A stretch of 64,000 nt of DNA from Skeletonema tropicum (taxonomy: Eukaryota > Bacillariophyta > Thalassiosirophyceae > Thalassiosirales > Thalassiosiraceae), in NCBI GenBank assembly GCA_037178625.1, contig CM074129.1, positions 4,773,963 to 4,837,962 of the forward strand, given 5' to 3'. Positions within the stretch are counted from its first letter, which is position 1; the number at the start of each line of letters is the position of its first letter. A model generated the notes under the pieces. The model did not search any database, was not told the origin of the DNA, and worked only from the letters and a program-made list of their open reading frames with translations. The translations under genes were made by a program, and so were the position numbers. Of this stretch, positions 41,630 through 51,552 are shown piece after piece.

Positions 41630-44314
41630 ATGAAAAGAGCTGGCGACGAGTTGGTCTCCCAACCTGCAAAAAAGACAGTTACCTGGAGCTTGCCAACCAA
41701 TAATAATAATAACAACAACAACATGGCCACCGCAGCATCAGCATCAGCATCAGCATCAGCCAAAACCACGACCGCCACCGCAGTGGATAATAGAGCGCCG
41801 CCTCCTCCAACGCCTCCCACTCCCTCCAGAGCAGGTCACTTCACCTTTGACTTTATGGATGATCGCTCCTCCTCTGCCGCTGGAAGCAGCGTCCACAACA
41901 ACAACCACCACAACGCTGTCAGCGTCAAGCGGTCGCCGCGATCCATCACCAGCGAGCGGCTCGACTCTCGGTATTCCTCCCGTCTCGTGTCACCCAGCAA
42001 AGGCAGAAGTATGATGGGCTATTCCGACATTTCGAGGAACTTGTTTGATGCTCCACCATCAGCTACGACAGGTAGTGGTGTGCATCACGATAGCCATCAC
42101 AGTGCGACTGCTACTACTGCTACTGCTCTAGACTGCGATCGCTCCTCCTCGGCCATGTCAATTGATGAACAATGGAGCACCCCTCAGCGCACGACATCAT
42201 CCAATCATCATCTTTCCAATCATAATAACTTTGCTTCTCCATCTCCATCCAACTCCATTCGATCCAATTCGACCAATCGCAGTTACAACAGCAGCACTGT
42301 TGCCTATCAGCAACAACAATACGATGGTGGACGGTCAGTTGATTCATTCCTATCGGCTTCCTCTTCTCCCAGGAAGCGTACTTCGGTCATTACAGGGGTG
42401 GCCTCACCCATGAGTGATACTTCCTTGGCAGCGTCGTTGGCATCTTCTCTCAATGTATCTCCAGCTCGTAGCAGTACTAGCGCTACTACTTCTACTGCTG
42501 CTTCACCACGGGGTGTTGCAGTGACGGATCGATTCATCCCATCGAGAGCATATTCCAATTTCAACTTTACATTGGCGACAGGGACGGGGAGGCATAATCC
42601 CATTCGATCCAATACTCATCATTATTTAATGCATGGTGATACTTCTGTGGGTGGGGATGGACCATCTGGTACCAACAACAATAACAATAATGATATGATT
42701 GCACCATCGGAATCATTCGGTGCAACTTTGGTCGGAGGAACACCCGTCATAGATGAAACTGTCACAACAACAACTCCTGGTGGTGCTACTACTACTACTA
42801 CAACCGGCGGTGCTGCGACTGATACCACCACCACACCACCACCCGATGTCGACGCCACATTATCCGATGATGCCGATCAAGATTCCACGGAACGTCATGA
42901 CCTAGTCCATCGTCAACCATTGCTCTACGATGCATTACTACGTTCGGAAATGTTGGGGGAGAATATTGATCCGGCAGCACGACAATCGATGCATTCTGGA
43001 ATTGGAATGAGTAATTACTCCACGAGTTATCATGGGAGTGGTGCATTATCACCGTTTCGTGAACGGAGTAACAATTTGAGTTTTGTCTCACCGTATCATC
43101 ATCATCATGCTGCTAGGAATAATACTACAGTTGTGACACCATATGATTATGATGTCAATCGGAGGGAGAGTGAACATCAATCCATCGTGGGATCATTCCA
43201 TTTAAGTCCCGTCTCATCCATGAGTCGACAGAAAATGCCACGTTTCGCCGATCGGTGCAAACGCAAGATTGCCAAGGTCCCCACCAAAGTGTTGGATGCG
43301 CCATCCCTCCAAGATGACTTTTATTTGAATCTCGTCGATTGGTCTTCTCAGAATGTCTTGGCCGTCGGATTGGGCAATTGTGTCTATTTGTGGAGTGCCG
43401 CGACGAGTAAGGTTACACAGCTTTGTGATTTGAGCGAGACGGAGGATGTCGTTACCTCCGTGGCGTGGAGTGAGGGGGGACGGCATTTGGCTGTGGGGTC
43501 ATCTCGTGGAGAAGTTCAATTGTGGGATGCCTCGAATCAAAAGTTGATCCGAATTATGGGTGGTCACTCTGCTAGGATTGGTGCTCTTAATTGGAAACAG
43601 GCCTCATCATCGGGCGGCGGGGGGGGCTCTTCTCCCACTGCCACTGCCGGTGGTTCTTCCAGCTTGCTTGCCTCGGGAAGTAGAGATCGTCTCATTCACC
43701 TTCGTGATCCTCGATCGGAGAGTGCCTACGAGATGAGATTATGCGCTCACAAGCAAGAGGTGTGTGGTCTGAAATGGTCCTTTGACGAGCGATCCATGCT
43801 TGCGAGCGGTGGCAATGACAACAAACTCCTCGTGTGGGATATCAAGAAGCATACATCGCCAATCCACTCCTTTGGTGATCACACCGCTGCCGTTAAGGCC
43901 ATCACTTGGAGTCCCCACCAACACGGGTTGTTGGCCAGTGGGGGAGGAACCGCTGATCGATGCATTCGCTTTTGGAATTGCCTCACCGGAAATGGCATTA
44001 ACTGCATTGATACTGGCTCACAAGTCTGCAACTTGGCATGGTCGAAGAATTGCAATGAAATCGTTAGTACACATGGATACTCCCTCAATCAGATTGTTGT
44101 TTGGAAGTACCCCTCTATGCAAAAGATTGCAACCCTTACTGGACATACGTATCGTGTGCTGTATCTTGCTGTAAGTCCGGACGGATCGACCATCGTGACG
44201 GGAGCTGGGGATGAGACGTTGAGATTCTGGCAGGTATTCCCAGGGCCGCAGAAGGAAAATAAGGCTGGAGGTCTGTTATTTCCTGCTGGGATGCCGGGCT
44301 CTGTGATTCGTTAA
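41630..44314 (+). CDS. CDH1: Fizzy-related/CDH1 activator of the APC/C
   Basis: The 894-aa product is a WD40 co-activator that brings substrates to the anaphase-promoting complex. The diagnostic parts are visible: the C-box DRFIPSR at residues 300-306, the linker RCKRKIAKVPTKVLDAP at about 540-557, seven-bladed WD40 text (LVDWSSQNVLAVGLGNCVYL, ASGGNDNKLLVWDIKKH, TGAGDETLRFWQVFPGPQ), and the C-terminal Ile-Arg tail (GSVIR) that docks on APC3-type subunits. The KVLDAP wording and overall pattern favour the CDH1/Fzr branch over CDC20. At 894 aa it is much longer than animal or yeast forms because of Asn-, Thr- and Ser-rich tracts before and after the C-box. No intron is needed. A second, N-truncated copy starts at 62604. 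Confidence 0.93.
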   Translation: MKRAGDELVSQPAKKTVTWSLPTNNNNNNNNMATAASASASASAKTTTATAVDNRAPPPPTPPTPSRAGHFTFDFMDDRSSSAAGSSVHNNNHHNAVSVKRSPRSITSERLDSRYSSRLVSPSKGRSMMGYSDISRNLFDAPPSATTGSGVHHDSHHSATATTATALDCDRSSSAMSIDEQWSTPQRTTSSNHHLSNHNNFASPSPSNSIRSNSTNRSYNSSTVAYQQQQYDGGRSVDSFLSASSSPRKRTSVITGVASPMSDTSLAASLASSLNVSPARSSTSATTSTAASPRGVAVTDRFIPSRAYSNFNFTLATGTGRHNPIRSNTHHYLMHGDTSVGGDGPSGTNNNNNNDMIAPSESFGATLVGGTPVIDETVTTTTPGGATTTTTTGGAATDTTTTPPPDVDATLSDDADQDSTERHDLVHRQPLLYDALLRSEMLGENIDPAARQSMHSGIGMSNYSTSYHGSGALSPFRERSNNLSFVSPYHHHHAARNNTTVVTPYDYDVNRRESEHQSIVGSFHLSPVSSMSRQKMPRFADRCKRKIAKVPTKVLDAPSLQDDFYLNLVDWSSQNVLAVGLGNCVYLWSAATSKVTQLCDLSETEDVVTSVAWSEGGRHLAVGSSRGEVQLWDASNQKLIRIMGGHSARIGALNWKQASSSGGGGGSSPTATAGGSSSLLASGSRDRLIHLRDPRSESAYEMRLCAHKQEVCGLKWSFDERSMLASGGNDNKLLVWDIKKHTSPIHSFGDHTAAVKAITWSPHQHGLLASGGGTADRCIRFWNCLTGNGINCIDTGSQVCNLAWSKNCNEIVSTHGYSLNQIVVWKYPSMQKIATLTGHTYRVLYLAVSPDGSTIVTGAGDETLRFWQVFPGPQKENKAGGLLFPAGMPGSVIR

Positions 44315-44447
44315 TCGCGTGGAGACAAATGATATTTGCCGAACTAATAGTAGAGAGAGTGAGATAATATTATAATATAGATGGCTTCTAACCATAATAC
44401 TATTGTGGAATGTATTATCGCCTGTGAAGATTAAGCTATTAAGGATG

Positions 44448-46510
44448 TCGAATGTATGCATGGTTGAGTGTATGTTGATAGCTCTGATACTACTACCCTC
44501 AACAATAACGTACTCCCTTTCCAGAATTATACAATCCATTCTTCAAGTAAGCAAGGGGAAACAACCAAAAGCATCCTCTACTCCCGTCATGCCTCCGTAT
44601 GTATTCAAAATCACGTCCCCCCTGATATATCTTGAGTTGTACTCGTCGAAGGAAACTGAATTGTGGCTCATTAGAAAGCTCATTCAATGTAGATTATGAC
44701 GCAATCTTCGGATTAGCATCAATCTCCGTCACTGGTCACTGAGCTCTCCCAAATGAACTCCCCCGCACTACTCCAAACCATTCAAATCAACCTTTCCGTC
44801 CATAACTTCCCTTGTATTTGTCGTATGAATGCGATGAGTAGTGATTTGTAATCCTCTCGTCAAGCTCTATCGATCGGTACTATTGCCAAGGCAAAATATC
44901 GATCTTTTGTCAATCGTCTCAACTAAAGCGACCCCTACAATTCGAATGCCCAGCGCCAAAGTCGCCCCCAAAATTTGAATTTTCAACAAAATAATGATTT
45001 CCACCTCCGTCATCATCAAAATCATCAACATGATCACCATTATCATCAACAACGTCACCAACATCAACAGCAACGTTTCAATTTACTGCTTTTTCGCCTG
45101 ACGGCTCACTCTATTCAATTCAATTCAATTCAATTCAATTCAATTCAATTCAATTCAATTATATTATTGCCAATAATTGCCATCATCAATAAAAGTATAA
45201 TCACTGCTCGGCCGAGGGCCTCGCCTAAGAAAACACACTTCTTGTGGGATGGCGCATCATCAATGTAAACAGTGCTCGGGCAGGGGCCCTCGCCAATTAC
45301 AGATACAGAAGCATCGATCAGGTAAGATCCATGATGGGTTGACTGGTGTCGCAGATCCAACGCTGCGCTGAAGAACGACCGCCTTAATCAGTGTGTTCAA
45401 TGATTGGTTGTACGAGCGCATCATAGTGAATGAACACAGTTCGGCCTCGCTACCGCTCACCCTCACACAATACAGAAGTAGAGGTAGAGGATCAGCGTCG
45501 TCAATGATTGGTTCGATGGTGTGGAGTTGTGGAGATCATGATTAGTTGGTACGCTGTTGTTAATGATTGTTGGTACGATGAGGTTTGGGATTGTGTGGGA
45601 TCATGATTGGGAGTGGATTAGTGATTGTTAGTACGGTGTGGGAAGCAAGTGATGGAAGAAGCGAGCCGACCGGAGGGAGGGGAGCCGACACGATGGAAGA
45701 GTGGCTGGGTGATAGTAGTGGACGGTTCCTGGACGGTTCTATTCATGTGATAACCAGTTGATGATTACACTGATCGATGCTTCTGTCTTCAGCGGAGCGT
45801 TCTTATCTTAGGCGAGTGCGACCCCTCCCTGAGCACCGTTTATTAGTGGATGTGCGAGGAGACTGCCAACCTATCATGGTTATCGTATCATTAAAGTTGT
45901 CGCTTATTTTGGATTTTACTACAATCAACCTATCTGGATGAGGCTGATCAAAAAGACGTTCTTTCGCGAGGGCTTTGCCCGAGCACTGATTATATATTTT
46001 GATATTGATGATAGTACTAATCGATGCAGCTTGAAGAGAGCTTTCGATTGGTGGTCATATTGTCTATTTTCATTTTGGTCAAAATTTGGACTTCGGATGT
46101 GAAATTCTGGTTGCAAAGCCGGATTTGGTCCTGCCGATCACTTTCTTACCCCGTTTTTGACCAGATCGATTGGCAAAAAGTCGTCCAATCGGGCTGAATG
46201 CACGCCTAATCAATAGAGCACGATGAGAGCTTTTCAAAACACTACTTATCGTCCTCATTGTAGCTCTATTGACGGAGATAGGGCCGATTGGCTGTCATGG
46301 TGGATGTTCAAGTGCTGGTTGACAAGAAGGTGGTGGTGGATGGTGGATGGTGGATGGTGGATGGTGGATGGTGGATCTTTCTCGATGAGCTGAGCTTCGT
46401 TTTTGAGAAAAGATTACAGACACTCATTACTGAACGGAAAGCGTTTACGGTACTTATTTTATTATTTCCACGAATCTCACAGTATCAAAAATCAGCTGAC
46501 ACTTTTCCTA
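44448..46510. repeat. Array unit 1
   Basis: This unit is continuous with the CDH1 3' flank (TCGAATGTATGCATGG). It holds about 9 CAATT pentamers at 45112-45159 and a GGTGGAT run at 46329-46376. It ends TTTTCCTA and joins unit 2 at AAAATCCTCTACTCCCG. Confidence 0.9.
45157..46020. repeat. Nested imperfect inverted repeats within each array unit
   Basis: Described on unit 1; it recurs in the other units except where deleted or interrupted. A GC-rich motif GGCGAGGGC...GCCCGAGCACTG occurs four times: in reverse at 45202-45228 and 45270-45295, and forward at 45805-45838 and 45965-45988. The inner pair extends through ACAGAAGCATCGATCA (45307) and its complement TGATCGATGCTTCTGT (45770). The outer pair extends into AT-rich flanks ending in TTGATGAT. 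The result is a nested foldback of ~0.85 kb with a G/T-rich centre. It looks like the remains of a foldback element or a structured noncoding sequence. Confidence 0.7.
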
Positions 46511-48447
46511 AAAATCCTCTACTCCCGTCATGCCTCCGTATGTATTCAAAATCACGTCCCCCCTGATATATCTTGAGTTGTACTCGTCGAAGGAAACTGA
46601 ATTGTGGCTCATTAGAAAGCTCATTCAATGTAGATTATGACGCAATCTTCGGATTAGCATCAATCTCCGTCACTGGTCACTGAGCTCTCCCAAATGAACT
46701 CCCCCGCACTACTCCAAACCATTCAAATCAACCTTTCCGTCCATAACTTCCCTTGTATTTGTCGTATGAATGCGATGAGTAGTGATTTGTAATCCTCTCG
46801 TCAAGCTCTATCGATCGGTACTATTGCCAAGGCAAAATATCGATCTTTTGTCAATCGTCTCAACTAAAGCGACCCCTACAATTCGAATGCCCAGCGCCAA
46901 AGTCGCCCCCAAAATTTGAATTTTCAACAAAATAATGATTTCCACCTCCGTCATCATCAAAATCATCAACATGATCACCATTATCATCAACAACGTCACC
47001 AACATCAACAGCAACGTTTCAATTTACTGCTTTTTCGCCTGACGGCTCACTCTATTCAATTCAATTCAATTCAATTCAATTCAATTCAATTCAATTCAAT
47101 TCAATTCAATTATATTATTGACAATAATTGCCATCATCAATAAAAGTATAATCACTGCTCGGCCGAGGGCCTCGCCTAAGAAAACACACTTCTTGTGGGA
47201 TGGCGCATCATCAATGTAAACAGTGCTCGGGCAGGGGCCCTCGCCAATTACAGATACAGAAGCATCGATCAGGTAAGATCCATGATGGGTTGACTGGTGT
47301 CGCAGATCCAACGCTGCGCTGAAGAACGACCGCCTTAATCAGTGTGTTCAATGATTGGTTGTACGAGCGCATCATAGTGAATGAACACAGTTCGGCCTCG
47401 CTACCGCTCACCCTCACACAATACAGAAGTAGAGGTAGAGGATCAGCGTCGTCAATGATTGGTTCGATGGTGTGGAGTTGTGGAGATCATGATTAGTTGG
47501 TACGCTGTTGTTAATGATTGTTGGTACGATGAGGTTTGGGATTGTGTGGGATCATGATTGGGAGTGGATTAGTGATTGTTAGTACGGTGTGGGAAGCAAG
47601 TGATGGAAGAAGCGAGCCGACCGGAGGGAGGGGAGCCGACACGATGGAAGAGTGGCTGGGTGATAGTAGTGGACGGTTCCTGGACGGTTCTATTCATGTG
47701 ATAACCAGTTGATGATTACACTGATCGATGCTTCTGTCTTCAGCGGAGCGTTCTTATCTTAGGCGAGTGCGACCCCTCCCTGAGCACCGTTTATTAGTGG
47801 ATGTGCGAGGAGACTGCCAACCTATCATGGTTATCGTATCATTAAAGTTGTCGCTTATTTTGGATTTTACTACAATCAACCTATCTGGATGAGGCTGATC
47901 AAAAAGACGTTCTTTCGCGAGGGCTTTGCCCGAGCACTGATTATATATTTTGATATTGATGATAGTACTAATCGATGCAGCTTGAAGAGAGCTTTCGATT
48001 GGTGGTCATATTGTCTATTTTCATTTTGGTCAAAATTTGGACTTCGGATGTGAAATTCTGGTTGCAAAGCCGGATTTGGTCCTGCCGATCACTTTCTTAC
48101 CCCGTTTTTGACCAGATCGATTGGCAAAAAGTCGTCCAATCGGGCTGAATGCACGCCTAATCAATAGAGCACGATGAGAGCTTTTCAAAACACTACTTAT
48201 CGTCCTCATTGTAGCTCTATTGACGGAGATAGGGCCGATTGGCTGTCATGGTGGATGTTCAAGTGCTGGTTGACAAGAAGGTGGTGGTGGATGGTGGATG
48301 GTGGATGGTGGATCTTTCTCGATGAGCTGAGCTTCGTTTTTGAGAAAAGATTACAGACACTCATTACTGAACGGAAAGCGTTTACGGTACTTATTTTATT
48401 ATTTCCACGAATCTCACAGTATCAAAAATCAGCTGACACTTTTCCTA
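46511..48447. repeat. Array unit 2
   Basis: Unit of 1937 bp with the longest CAATT run (about 11 pentamers) and a TTGACAATAATT variant where the others read TTGCCAATAATT. It starts and ends with the short-form junction TTTTCCTA/AAAATCCTC. Confidence 0.92.
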
Positions 48448-50001
48448 AAAATCCTCTACTCCCGTCATGCCTCCGTATGTATTCAAAATCACGTCCCCCC
48501 TGATATATCTTGAGTTGTACTCGTCGAAGGAAACTGAATTGTGGCTCATTAGAAAGCTCATTCAATGTAGATTATGACGCAATCTTCGGATTAGCATCAA
48601 TCTCCGTCACTGGTCACTGAGCTCTCCCAAATGAACTCCCCCGCACTACTCCAAACCATTCAAATCAACCTTTCCGTCCATAACTTCCCTTGTATTTGTC
48701 GTATGAATGCGATGAGTAGTGATTTGTAATCCTCTCGTCAAGCTCTATCGATCGGTACTATTGCCAAGGCAAAATATCGATCTTTTGTCAATCGTCTCAA
48801 CTAAAGCGACCCCTACAATTCGAATGCCCAGCGCCAAAGTCGCCCCCAAAATTTGAATTTTCAACAAAATAATGATTTCCACCTCCGTCATCATCAAAAT
48901 CATCAACATGATCACCATTATCATCAACAACGTCACCAACATCAACAGCAACGTTTCAATTTACTGCTTTTTCGCCTGACGGCTCACTCTATTCAATTCA
49001 ATTCAATTCAATTCAATTCAATTCAATTCAATTCAATTCAATTATATTATTGCCAATAATTGCCATCATCAATAAAAGTATAATCACTGCTCGGCCGAGG
49101 GCCTCGCCTAAGAAAACACACTTCTTGTGGGATGGCGCATCATCAATGTAAACAGTGCTCGGGCAGGGGCCCTCGCCAATTACAGATACAGAAGCATCGA
49201 TCAGGTAAGATCCATGATGGGTTGACTGGTGTCGCAGATCCAACGCTGCGCTGAAGAACGACCGCCTTAATCAGTGTGTTCAATGATTGGTTGTACGAGC
49301 GCATCATAGTGAATGAACACAGTTCGGCCTCGCTACCGCTCACCCTCACACAATACAGAAGTAGAGGTAGAGGATCAGCGTCGTCAATGATTGGTTCGAT
49401 GGTGTGGAGTTGTGGAGATCATGATTAGTTGGTACGCTGTTGTTAATGATTGTTGGTACGATGAGGTTTGGGATTGTGTGGGATCATGATTGGGAGTGGA
49501 TTAGTGATTGTTAGTACGGTGTGGGAAGCAAGTGATGGAAGAAGCGAGCCGACCGGAGGGAGGGGAGCCGACACGATGGAAGAGTGGCTGGGTGATAGTA
49601 GTGGACGGTTCCTGGACGGTTCTATTCATGTGATAACCAGTTGATGATTACACTGATCGATGCTTCTGTCTTCAGCGGAGCGTTCTTATCTTAGGCGAGT
49701 GCGACCCCTCCCTGAGCACCGTTTATTAGTGGATGTGCGAGGAGACTGCCAACCTATCATGGTTATCGTATCATTAAAGTTGTCGCTTATTTTGGATTTT
49801 ACTACAATCAACCTATCTGGATGAGGCTGATCAAAAAGACGTTCTTTCGCGAGGGCTTTGCCCGAGCACTGATTATATATTTTGATATTGATGATAGTAC
49901 TAATCGATGCAGCTTGAAGAGAGCTTTCGATTGGTGGTCATATTGTCTATTTTCATTTTGGTCAAAATTTGGACTTCGGATGTGAAATTCTGGTTGCAAA
50001 G
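48448..50001. repeat. Array unit 3, 3'-truncated
   Basis: The unit runs normally until GGTTGCAAAG at 50001 and then jumps to TCTTGAGTTGTACTCG, which belongs near the start of a unit. About 450 bp of the unit end are missing. Confidence 0.9.
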
Positions 50002-51178
50002 TCTTGAGTTGTACTCGTCGAAGGAAACTGAATTGTGGCTCATTAGAAAGCTCATTCAATGTAGATTATGACGCAATCTTCGGATTAGCATCAATCTCCG
50101 TCACTGGTCACTGAGCTCTCCCAAATGAACTCCCCCGCACTACTCCAAACCATTCAAAAGTAGAGGTAGAGGATCAGCGTCGTCAATGATTGGTTCGATG
50201 GTGTGGAGTTGTGGAGATCATGATTAGTTGGTACGCTGTTGTTAATGATTGTTGGTACGATGAGGTTTGGGATTGTGTGGGATCATGATTGGGAGTGGAT
50301 TAGTGATTGTTAGTACGGTGTGGGAAGCAAGTGATGGAAGAAGCGAGCCGACCGGAGGGAGGGGAGCCGACACGATGGAAGAGTGGCTGGGTGATAGTAG
50401 TGGACGGTTCCTGGACGGTTCTATTCATGTGATAACCAGTTGATGATTACACTGATCGATGCTTCTGTCTTCAGCGGAGCGTTCTTATCTTAGGCGAGTG
50501 CGACCCCTCCCTGAGCACCGTTTATTAGTGGATGTGCGAGGAGACTGCCAACCTATCATGGTTATCGTATCATTAAAGTTGTCGCTTATTTTGGATTTTA
50601 CTACAATCAACCTATCTGGATGAGGCTGATCAAAAAGACGTTCTTTCGCGAGGGCTTTGCCCGAGCACTGATTATATATTTTGATATTGATGATAGTACT
50701 AATCGATGCAGCTTGAAGAGAGCTTTCGATTGGTGGTCATATTGTCTATTTTCATTTTGGTCAAAATTTGGACTTGGGATGTGAAATTCTGGTTGCAAAG
50801 CCGGATTTGGTCCTGCCGATCACTTTCTTACCCCGTTTTTGACCAGATCGATTGGCAAAAAGTCGTCCAATCGGGCTGAATGCACGCCTAATCAATAGAG
50901 CACGATGAGAGCTTTTCAAAACACTACTTATCGTCCTCATTGTAGCTCTATTGACGGAGATAGGGCCGATTGGCTGTCATGGTGGATGTTCAAGTGCTGG
51001 TTGACAAGAAGGTGGTGGTGGATGGTGGATGGTGGATGGTGGATCTTTCTCGATGAGCTGAGCTTCGTTTTTGAGAAAAGATTACAGACACTCATTACTG
51101 AACGGAAAGCGTTTACGGTACTTATTTTATTATTTCCACGAATCTCACAGTATCAAAAATCAGCTGACACTTTTCCTA
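50002..51178. repeat. Array unit 4, internally deleted
   Basis: It begins at TCTTGAGTTGTACTCG, and at 50158 CATTCAAA is joined directly to AGTAGAGGTAG, a deletion of about 690 bp equivalent to 44787-45476 of unit 1. The CAATT tract and the first two GC-rich motifs are lost. One substitution (TTGGGATG for TTCGGATG near 50775) is private to this unit. Confidence 0.9.
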
Positions 51179-51536
51179 CTATTTTTTCAAACAAAACCAT
51201 CACCCATCACTGATGTCGATGAGACGCATCCATACCACCATGCTACATCTTACCTAGCAGTTAGCAGCAGCCCGCTAGCTCCCTCCTCCGCAGCACCTCC
51301 CGCAGCACCGCCCCCGCCGCCACCACAGCGCGCACCTTTGCCTCAGTGATTACGGTAAATCTGTCTTCACTGGAACGGATGCCGATGATGAAATGGGTAC
51401 CACCCTGCAGGCCTGTGCATTCTGTATCGAATGTTCTGTATGTACTGCAGTGTGGCCCTCGCGGCCTTGCCCCGTTGGAATTGTTCAGGTCACCTACTTT
51501 AATCGACTGTATCTGACTATAAAGTTGCTCTGCAAA
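51179..51536. repeat. Long-form junction segment, copy 1
   Basis: This ~358-bp sequence (from CTATTTTTTCAAACAAAACC to GTTGCTCTGCAAA) is found only at 51179, 54013 and 62246. It includes a C-rich GCACCGCCCCCGCCGCC stretch. In the third occurrence it leads into the second CDH1 copy; here it leads into a 16-bp CDH1 scar. Confidence 0.9.
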
Positions 51537-51552
51537 CCACCACAACGCTGTC
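51537..51552 (+). pseudogene. 16-bp CDH1 exon scar, first
   Basis: CCACCACAACGCTGTC equals CDH1 positions 41905-41920 and is joined directly to TCGAATGTATGCATGG, the CDH1 3' flank at 44448. The intervening 2.5 kb CDH1 body is absent. This marks a former CDH1 copy at this site. Confidence 0.85.

Noticed and set aside
45112..45159. CAATT pentamer run as telomere-type repeat
   Set aside because: The unit does not match known telomere repeats, is short, and sits inside an interspersed unit.
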